Source: Multifurca ochricompacta (taxonomy: Eukaryota; Basidiomycota; Agaricomycetes; Russulales; Russulaceae). Taken from it: DNA of 42,281 bases. Position numbers and translations under genes: made by a program. The notes beneath the pieces are model-generated. The model was not told the DNA's origin, did no database searches, and saw only the letters and a program-made list of their open reading frames with translations. The stretch lies in the NCBI GenBank assembly GCA_022496185.1, contig WTXG01000294.1:1-42281 (forward strand), read 5' to 3'. This document shows, one piece after another, positions 10,106 to 17,977 of the stretch. How positions within the stretch are numbered: the first letter of the stretch is position 1; every line of letters begins with the position of its first letter.

Positions 10106-10652
10106 CTAGAAACGACTCGTACCGTCATCATCCTGCACCAGCTCCAAGTAGTCATCAGCTACATTACAATCGTCCATCTGATACATCTCCAACTCCTGCG
10201 GACATGCATGGGTGCGAAGGAATCCATATGGGCCACACTGGCCACACGCACAGCACATATCATGGATGGGGCAGTCGATCTCTTTATGCCTGGCATTGTG
10301 ATGAAGACATTTGCTGCACCACCCTGATGGATTGTTGATTGTTGGGGGACTGGTTCTTGATGCGAGCTTCTGCAGCTTCATAGTTGATAGGGGAGGAGGG
10401 ACAAGTGGATGGGTGAGCTGAGGGGAAGTTTTCTACAACAGTCATTGGGGAGGTGAAAGCGTCGATGGCGGCAGAGGCGGCGATGAAAGACATAATCAAG
10501 TGTTCAGTGGTAGTAGTCTGCTGGGGGGGCATGTACTGGGGTTTGGTCGAGGTCTGGGGTCGCTCTTTTAACTGTCCTTGGGCGCTTCTGGGTGTTGGGC
10601 GTGGAACTTCGAGATAAGAGTCAGGGCAGAGATATCGCCGGCTGGCTCCCAC
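10106..10652 (-). pseudogene. Cys/His-rich accessory reading frame downstream of the chromodomain
   Basis: Two overlapping minus-strand frames lie between the chromodomain stop (10568) and the polypurine tract. The upstream one (10284-10652) carries TSPMTVVENFPSAHPSTCPS. The downstream one (10106-10381) carries a dense Cys/His block, WCSKCLHHNARHKEIDCP, then DMCCACGQCGPYGFLRTHAC, which looks like a zinc-binding module. One frame change near 10330-10380 would join them into one protein of about 150-180 residues. I do not recognise the family. It could be a C-terminal extension of the polyprotein or a separate product. Confidence 0.4.
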
Positions 10653-11306
10653 GAGTTGTCAGAGGCTGGGAACCCTTTCCACTTGATTAGGTAGTGCAGT
10701 TTGCACCCTCGGCCTTGTCGCTTCGAGTCTAGAATACATTCTACTTCCCACTCCTCTTCTCCATCGATAAGGTCAGGTGGGGGTCTTGGGAAGTTTTCTC
10801 CATGAAGGGACATCTCCTTGTAGGGTGTCAATAGTCTGGCATGGAAGACCGGGTGAATGCGCCATGAAGGGGGGAGTTCAAGTTCATACGACATGTCTGA
10901 CAGCTTCCTTGTTATCTTAAAGGGTCCGTGACGTCGGGGCGCCAACTTGGCCATCAGATGTGACGTGTGAATGTTCTTCCCTTCTAACCATACCAGGTCA
11001 TTGGTCCGATAAGGTGTGAACTTTGAGGGCTTCTTGGCCAGGGTCCTTTGCGCCTTCAGCAGGTTTTCATTGGCCAATTTCCTGATCTCCTCCCATTGGC
11101 CGATATGCTGTGTGGCTGAAGGGACATTTGTGGGTTTCCCAGTCCATGTGGCTTGGGGCGTCCACCCCATGATGAGAGAGAATGGAGAGCTTCTTGTGGT
11201 ACCATTGGGCCAGGAATTGTGTGCAAATTCTGCCATGGCGAGCCAGTCAGCCCAATCATCCTGTCATCCGTTGCACCAGAACCGAAGATATTGCTTGAGC
11301 CACTGG
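10568..11306 (-). pseudogene. gypsy integrase C-terminus and chromodomain
   Basis: The open frame 10568-11236 begins LAMAEFAHNSW, the end of the integrase core. It continues with WTPQATWTGKP and the GPFKITRKL / HPVFHARLL module typical of chromoviruses. It ends with a chromodomain: EEEWEVECILDSK, LHYLIKWKGF and NSWEPAGDI. The frame is broken upstream by TGA at 11264-11266, where R is expected before QDDWADW. The beginning of this block is separated from the rest of integrase by the MITE at 11307-12755. Chromodomains in such integrases are known to direct insertion into heterochromatin. Confidence 0.9.
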
Positions 11307-12755
11307 TAGGGATCAGCAAGGGTTTTCATACCCGCGCGGGTAAGCGCTGCGGGTTTTGACGGGTACGGGTACGGGTATACAACTCCCAACCCGCCAGAAA
11401 CCCGTACCCGCACAGCGGGTTTGGCGGGTATAAGTGGTCATTGGTCATTGACAAGATCAGCAGAAATTTAATGTTAAAATACATTTGTAGCAAACAAATG
11501 ACAAGATTTAATTTGATGTATGCTACAGGGTTTCTGTAAATATATTCTAGTGTTATCCTATGAAATATCAAAGCAGATCAACGGTGCGATGTAAAATAAA
11601 ACTGTTATCAGTGATCCACTCTCTTGAAAATCATGATGCAACTGTTTTATTAACGTGCGATCAATTCTGCCGGTCTGGCACTATCTAAAATACACTCTAG
11701 ACTACTTTAGACTATTCTATAATCTAATTATCAAATTACTTTACTGAAACAAGGCCCGCGTGTATCTACAGGCTGCATAGAGCAGCGACTACATTGCATC
11801 GCATGGACCAGCATATTGGTCTGATCTCCTTCCTATTAAGGAAGGTTGACTTAACAATCACGGCTTTGATTTTCCATTGGTCCGACAAGATTGTGATCAC
11901 GCATAGATAACACAACAGAAACGCGTTCACAAATTAATTAGATACACAGAATATACATCTAAGATCTGACATATGATCAAATTACATCATTAAACGAGAT
12001 AACGAGATAACGCGTTCATTTAATCTAATAGCTGATATAGTACATCTAAAGTACAAGCCTGCGCCATGCCTGTTCCACAAAATGAAATAAAATAATAATG
12101 TAAATAAAGAATAAACTTAATCTTCTGAACATAAATCAGCAATTATTGAGGGATCCTGAGTAGCCACAAATGAACGCGTTGTATCCAAGTGCATATCTCC
12201 TTGACCGGGATGGACTGGGCCGAGTGTCCGAAATGCGCGAAGCAAGTAAAGAACTTGCACGCGTTTCATTTTATGGGTAACCTGGGTATCAAAACAAATA
12301 TCCAGGGGTTACCCCTGCCAATAACTATACATGTGTCAATTATTTTTGCATTCTATGCGGTCATCTGACAGGCTTTTCATCAATGTTCTATAACATCAAT
12401 CTAATCATCTTTGTATATTGGGGTGGATTTTAGTTGCGCTTGTATAAATTGAAACCAGAATAATAAAACAACAATAGAATAATGAATTATCTTAATCTTA
12501 TGAATATAAAACAGGAATCTTTGAAGGGTCCTGAGTAGCCACAAATGAACGCGTTGTGTATCTCCTTGACCGGGATGTCCCGGGCCGGTTATCCGAAATG
12601 CGCGATGCAAGCAAAGAACTTGCACGCGTTTACACACAGGTAACCCGCAGGTGACCCGCAGGTAACCCGCGGGTTACCCGTACCCATAGCGACGGGTACG
12701 GGTACAGGTATGGGTACCAATGAAGATACCCAGGGGTTACCCCTGCTATTCACTA
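11307..12755. mobile_element. hAT-like non-autonomous element (MITE) inside gypsy integrase
   Basis: Perfect 8-bp direct repeats GCCACTGG (11299-11306 and 12756-12763) flank the element, and removing it restores integrase continuity. The ends form an imperfect 16-bp terminal inverted repeat, TAGGGATCAGCAAGGG against TAGTGAATAGCAGGGG (12 of 16). The TAGGG terminus and 8-bp duplication are hAT hallmarks. Subterminal ACGGGT repeats (for example 11358-11376 and 12690-12710) occur at both ends. The interior is AT-rich with no transposase. The right roughly 260 bp is duplicated internally (about 12116-12325 and 12491-12755). Confidence 0.88.
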
Positions 12756-12763
12756 GCCACTGG

Positions 12764-13310
12764 TTCATCCTTTCTGATTGTCCATCTGTCTGTGGGTGAT
12801 ATGCCATGGAGATGTTTTGGGTTATGTTCAGCATCTTGCAGAGTGCTCTGGCGAATGCAGATGTGAAGCATGAGTCGTGGTCTGAGATGATCTTCTCGGG
12901 GAGGCCGTAATGTCTGTAGACATGGTCTAGGTAGAGTTTAGCTACTCCCTCTGCCCTGATGGACTCGTTACATGGTATGAACAGTGCCACCTTCGAACAA
13001 TCGTGGTCAGTGATGGTCAGAATAGAGTCGAAACCTCTGGAGGTAGGGAGTTTGACAATAAAATCCATGGCAATAGTCTGGAATGGTTGCAATGCCGTTG
13101 GTGTGATTGGGAATGGTGCTGGTGGGTGCGGGTGCATGTTTACTTTGTTAGCCTGGCAGTCTGCACATCCCTTCACATATTCCTCCATGTCCTTCTTCAT
13201 ATTCGGCCACCAATAGTCTCATTTAGCTAGGGCATATGTGTTGGCAATACCCAGGTGTCCTGCAGAGGGAAGGTTGTGGTGAAAATGGATCACCCCCCTC
13301 TTAATGTTGT
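12764..13310 (-). pseudogene. gypsy integrase zinc-binding domain and catalytic core
   Basis: The minus strand shows the HHCC domain (HHNLPSAGHLGIAN, then GCADCQANK) and the DDE core: TIAMDFIVKLPT with the first Asp, IISDHDSCFTSAF with the second, and YHPQTDGQSERMNQW with the Glu. A TGA at 13219-13221 sits before DYWWPNM, where related elements have Arg. The core is cut off at 12764 by the MITE and resumes at 11306. Confidence 0.92.
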
Positions 13311-13995
13311 CGCCACCAGTGACAATGAGATGATCCCCCTCTTTCCACCATAGGCCGTCGATCTTCTTTAGGTTATGTGCCTCTGCCCACGACTCGCATA
13401 ACTGTTGGTTCATGTTTTGCAACACCTGGGCCCACAGGTCCATGTCATGGAGACTGACGACTGCCGTCTTTGCAAAGACCTCTTCAGGGAGTACTGTGAT
13501 GTCACTGTTGTCCCCTTCTCCATTATTCAAATCTGGTCGTTGTGACAGGGCATCCGCCCATGCATTATGACTACCCGCAATATGCTTCAACACGAAGTTG
13601 TATTCTTTTAGCTCCAGGACTTTGCAGGCGACCCGTCGACTGATCTTATGGGGTTCTTTCCAATAGAGTAGATTAGAATGGTCAGTATGGATGACGGTCT
13701 TATGGGGGGTTCCCACTAGATATGGTTGCCAGTGTCGTAGTGCCTTGACAATGGCCAGTAGTTCTCTGTCCCAGATATTGTAATTTCATTCTGCTGGCGA
13801 GAATGTCTCAGAGTAGAAGGTGACTGGGTGAAGGAGTCCGGCTGCATCTCGCTGATTTAGTACAGCACCATTGGCGAAATGGGACGCATCCACTTCTAGT
13901 TCAAAGGGCTTCTCCAGATTGGGTTGTAAAAGGACTGGTTCTGAGCCAACAATATCCCGAATCTGTTCGAAAGCTCATTGTTGTTTGTCACCCAA
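13311..13995 (-). pseudogene. gypsy RNase H
   Basis: One frame gives LELEVDASHFANGAV-type residues (FELEVDASHFANGA near 13870-13910), then FYSETFSPAE, TGA (13786-13788) and NYNIWDRE. The next open stretch (13219-13716) has TVIHTDHSNLLYWKEP and HIAGSHNAWADALSQRP. The end of this domain precedes the integrase zinc finger. A further TGA lies at 13975-13977 (after DKQQ), and a one-base frame change sits near 13990. Confidence 0.88.
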
Positions 13996-15240
13996 TGCCA
14001 GGGTACATCCTTTTTCAATAGTCCATTTAGTGGTTGGGCGATGCCTGAAAATCCTCGGATGAATCGCCGATAAAAGTTGCAAAACCCAATGAAGGATCGC
14101 ACATCTTTGACGCATGTGGGTACAGGCCACTCCTGAATTCCTTGTACTTTCACCAGATCCATCCACACATGTCCTCCTTCCAGGATAACTCCCAGGTATT
14201 CCACACTTGACTGTTCGAATGAACATTTGGCTGGTTTGAGGTATAGATCATGTTTGTGTAGGATATCTAGCACCTGATGCACTCATCTCCGATGATGGGT
14301 CAGGTCATCAGTGGTGGCCACTAGTATGTCATCCATGTACACCACCACTTTGCCTGTAAGAATAAGGTCGCGGAAAATATGGTTCATCATCGATTGGAAA
14401 GTGGCTGGTGAGTTGGTAAGGCCAAAGAACATGACGTTCAGTTCAAAGAGTCCCTGATTGGTCTTAAAAGCTGCTTTACACTGGTCTCCTTCTTTGATCC
14501 GAATGTTATTGTAACCCCAACGGATGTCCATTTTGGAGAACAGGGATTTATCCCTCATGGTGTCAATGAGTTCCGAGATGAGCGGCAAGGGGTAGGCATT
14601 CTTTAGAGTGTAGGCGTTTATCCATCGGTAATCCTGAACAGGTCGAAGTTTGCCATCCTTCTTCTTGATAAAGAAGAATGGCAACGCGTATGGTGATTTC
14701 GATGGACGAATGTATCCCTTCGCAAGATGTTCCTCAAGGAATGCTGTGAGCGCGGTCTGTTCTGCCTGTGACAACAGGTAGATTTTACAGTCAATTGCTG
14801 ATGGGGTGTTGGGTATGAAGTCAATGGCATGGTCCCATGGCCGCGCGGGCGGAAAACGTTGGGACTCCTCCTTGGAGAAGACTTTCCAATGTCGATGATA
14901 CTCCTTTGGTACTGCCTCCTCAAACGTCTTCTCCATCTGCCCCTCAACTGCTTTTTGCACGAGTTCCGATGCTTTGGTAGTGAAACAGTGGCCTGGATCT
15001 TCACCTTCTCCTTCTATCCTACGCACTGCCAAATGTCGCACGGCATAGTCGTATCCTATCGATGTGATGAGGACAGGGTAAAAATCTTTGTCCATGGTTG
15101 CATCACTCCAATTAATCCTTGGTTTGAAGGCAGCAAGCCAGGGATATCCCAAAACTAGATCTTCATCACCCAGATTGGTGACTAGAAAGTGGATAATCTT
15201 CGTTCTTTCCCCCACTTGGACCTTGAGATTGGTGTAATGT
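13996..15240 (-). pseudogene. gypsy reverse transcriptase
   Basis: The longest frame (14283-15215, 310 codons) includes protease-to-RT linker sequence, then LAKGYIRPSKSP, FFIKKKDGKLRPVQDYR, LFSKMDIRWGYNNIRI and the YMDD box (codons at 14328-14339). An in-frame TGA (14283-14285) separates it from the thumb region, which continues in frame as HDLYLKPAKCSFEQ and IGFCNFYRRFIRGFS (13896-14282). The second residue of the MDIRWGY motif region differs slightly from the usual MDLRWGY. Confidence 0.93.
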
Positions 15241-15499
15241 GTGATCTTTCCTGCTCAGTTGGCAGTTCCATCAATATTCCAGATATTCTTTTCCTGGGGG
15301 AGTGTCAGCATCCCTAGTCCCATAGTTTTTGTCATTCATGAACTGATGAAGTTATCTGTGGCTCCTGAATCAATCAGGATGTCACGGTCAGCCATCCTCT
15401 GTGCAGTTTTGAAATGTACTGGTATTTTCAGAGACTTGAAGCAACTAGTATACACAGAGGTTACATGTAGTGCTCATGCCCAGGCCAATGGGTTTGAGC
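15241..15499 (-). pseudogene. gypsy aspartic protease
   Basis: The minus strand encodes DILIDSGATDNFISS around 15340-15395, with the DSG catalytic triad. It is followed by TGA (15336-15338), then MTKTMGLGMLTL and a second TGA (15255-15257) after DGTAN. The second part of the domain, DLVLGYPWLAAF, lies in the next frame segment (about 15130-15170). Confidence 0.85.
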
Positions 15500-17010
15500 C
15501 AATCAAAAATCCTTTTTTGCAAATGCCTTCTCTACTAGAATGGCTCGCACTTCCTCGCTTTCCTTCATCATATTGGCCCATATTTCTTGTGCTTTCTCCT
15601 CTTTCGTCAGCATTTTCTTTTCAACAGTTGGTGGGTTGTTACGTACTGGAGCAGTTGTAGCCTCGGCCGCTCGCGCCCCCTTCTTTGGGCATTCCCTTGA
15701 CATATGTCCTTGTGCTTTGCAACGAAAGCACCGCCCTTCTTTCATCAATGTCTGTCATTCATCTTCAGTGAGTGTGGCCCTGGCTCAGGTTCTGTCTGCT
15801 GAAGTATCCATGGCGTTTGGATCTCTTTGACTAGAGTGTGCAGGTTTGACTCCAAAGGCGGCCTTCCATTGGTCACAGGTCTTTCCCTTCCTGGTATCAA
15901 CCCCGAAGCGCGTCTGGAAATCCAGGTAATCCTGCTGTTGTCGTCGAGCAGCATCTACCCAAGTGTCCCAGTTGTTGGGATGGTGAAACTGGATAATATT
16001 CTTTACCAGTGGGTTGGGTAACCCTTGGGAAAAGAGATCCAGCATCGCTTCTTCGTCTGTATCGTAGCCTGCTCTGCTAGCCAGGCTCCTAAACTTCACC
16101 ACATAGGCATCCAATTCTCCCTTCTCCATTCGCAGGGACTTAAGCTCTCGAGCGGCCTTCTGCTTGGCCTGCCCATCTGTGTATGCATCTTTGAATTGTT
16201 GGGCAATGGTTTCCCAAAGCCCTTCACTGGTGGTGTGGCGACCACTTTCAATCTGTTCATTCAGCCACTCCAGCTGCTCCATAGTCCAATCGTCCACTGC
16301 CTCCCCCTGATCAGAGATAGGAAGAGGTTAGCACGTTGGAAGGGGTTGATGATTTGGGGGACGTCATGGTTGAAATTTTTGAAGGTCGTAAACTCCAGCA
16401 TGAACTTCTTGCTCTGTGAACAATCCCCGGTGAACATTTGTGGCAGTACTCCTGATAGGCGTCCGGAAGGTGGGGGAATGTTTGGAGGTAACATGGCTGG
16501 AGGTGGGGGAGGGGCTGGGTCTGGGAGCTGAGTGGCAATGGTGGACATGGTCTGATAGAATGGGGTAACGGTGTTGGTGGACTGGATAGAAATCTGTGGA
16601 GTTGTCAAAGCAGGGGCTCTGGACGTGACAACTTCGGGTGCAACTGGGGTTGTAGTCGACGCTAATACCAGTGCTTCTTCGCTGTGTTCTTCTACATACT
16701 CTTCTGGTTCAGAGTCCATAACAATGGCTGGGGGATTCTCTCTCCACGGCCCTAATCCAAATTCAGGTGGGGCAGGTCCTGTCATAACCCAAGAGTGTCA
16801 GCTGTCTGAGTATCGGATACAATACCAAACTCTTTTCTCGTCATTGTATTCTACCAGTTGGTATCTTCTGTCGTGATAGACGTAGTATCCAAACTCGGAC
16901 TCAAAGTCTTTCCAGGTGGCAGAGCCAAGTACTTGTTGTGAAAGATCAGGCTCGTCCCTTTGTTTGATGGGTTCTTCTTTAAAGAGGGTCTGACTGCAGC
17001 TGGAAGCCAC
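15500..17010 (-). pseudogene. gypsy gag (capsid and zinc knuckle)
   Basis: The N-terminal 70 codons (16798-17010) share the FESEFGYYVYHD block with copy 1, then hit TGA at 16798-16800. The next block (16261-16785) has a Pro-rich linker and MLPPNIPPPSGRL. A frame change near 16300 leads to the capsid-like MEQLEWLNEQIESG and LFSQGLPNPLVKNII (15785-16297). Two TGA codons (15785-15787 and 15755-15757) precede a CCHC zinc knuckle, CFRCKAQGHMSREC (about 15688-15729). No ATG occurs between the primer-binding site and the conserved N-terminus; MDSEPEEY near 16720 is the first plausible ATG. Confidence 0.88.
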
Positions 17011-17016
17011 AATGAG

Positions 17017-17027
17017 AGACTTGACTT
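17017..17027 (-). other. gypsy primer-binding site, self-priming type
   Basis: The minus strand reads AAGTCAAGTCT starting two bases inside the 5' LTR. It is the exact complement of the AGACTTGACTT stretch that the minus strand carries at 17252-17262, about 30 bp downstream of the TATA box. This is the arrangement used by Tf1-type self-priming elements. Confidence 0.7.
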
Positions 17028-17029
17028 GA

Positions 17030-17608
17030 TGTTACGTCCAGTGCAGGACATTCCACACAACTTGTGTGACAGCGCAGTTCGTGGGTTCAGATAAGGGACC
17101 AACTAGATCCCTTGGAGTGAAGTATGACAAGTCAAAGTCAAAGAGGCTGTACTCTAAGATGATGGTAAGCAGGAAGTGCCAGAAGCACTGAGACAACTGA
17201 GTCCTTAAGGAGCAAAGGGAAGTCCAAAAGACAAGCACTGATGTATTCAATAAGTCAAGTCTGAGGTCTACATTGTAGTCTACAGAGGGCTTATATACAT
17301 AAAGAGGTGAGCGTCTATAGATAAAGATCACAGAGTCAAGTGGGCCTGAATATCTGGAAGCAGAGGGTGTAAAGCTTAGCTTCTACTGATAGGGAATTAA
17401 GCAAGTGTCCGGTCATACAATAAGAAGATAAGTGATAAGCAAAGATAACACTGAACAAACATAAGTAAACAGAGGGGTCACAGGGATGGACAAAGAGCAT
17501 GTGACAGGTCCCACGATGGAGACGTAATCTGGTAGTGGAGAGTGGGTGGCAGGGAAGGGTTGTCATTGGGTAGGAAAAAGGGGACAGGAAGAGACGGGGT
17601 TTGTAACA
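17030..17608 (-). repeat. gypsy 5' LTR
   Basis: The 579-bp LTR pairs with 9496-10074. On the minus strand TATATAAG (about 17290-17297) lies about 30 bp upstream of AGACTTGACTT (17252-17262), the predicted transcript start and self-primer. The outer flank is TAAGG. Confidence 0.93.
17290..17297 (-). promoter_or_regulatory. TATA box in gypsy 5' LTR
   Basis: TATATAAG reads on the minus strand and is conserved in all copies of this LTR (for example near 1184 and 34581). The predicted start site lies about 28-35 bp downstream, near 17262. Confidence 0.6.
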
Positions 17609-17805
17609 TAAGGCCATTGGCCAGAGGAGAATCACATGCTATGGACTATTACTAAGGACATCACTAAGCTGCTGAGTAAATGAAAGAAAAGTGTAATAAA
17701 GATAACATAAAAAGTCCAAAACTCCGGAATCTAATCTAATCTAATCTACAGCAGAAGCAAACCTCTAGATGCCTGAAGCATCTCCAGACACATCCTGTGT
17801 CAACA
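17609..17805 (-). repeat. copia-family LTR, right part (split by gypsy)
   Basis: The sequence from AAGGCCATTGGCC to CATCCTGTGTCAACA matches the right end of the copia LTRs and continues the fragment at 9411-9495. It therefore records a copia LTR that predates the gypsy insertion. The following base pairs (TAACT) would be its flank. Confidence 0.85.
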
Positions 17806-17977
17806 TAACTTGTCTTTCTAGCCTTACACACTAACTGCACAGTCAGTACCAGCACCATGGCTGTTTAATATCATTCCCTTTGGTTACTTTGTAATATATG
17901 CATTTGTACAAATGTTCAAAACATACAGACAGTTTTTTGAAATACTGTATCTACAGCATGTCCTGGAAAATCATTCT

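Larger units (their letters stand above)
9496..17608 (-). mobile_element. Ty3/gypsy chromovirus, full length, nonsense-riddled, split by a MITE
   Basis: LTRs of 579 bp each (9496-10074 and 17030-17608) flank gag, protease, RT, RNase H, integrase and chromodomain in Ty3/gypsy order on the minus strand. The 5-bp flanks TAAGG (9491-9495 and 17609-17613) are a perfect target duplication. Length is 8113 bp, of which about 1457 bp is a hAT-like insertion in integrase. About ten in-frame TGA codons and at least two frameshifts inactivate it. Confidence 0.95.

Noticed and set aside
11264..16800. TGA reassignment (Arg or other) or selenocysteine
   Set aside because: Frameshifts also break the element, host genes are free of in-frame TGA, and the CAA/TGA pair between copies fits CpG decay.
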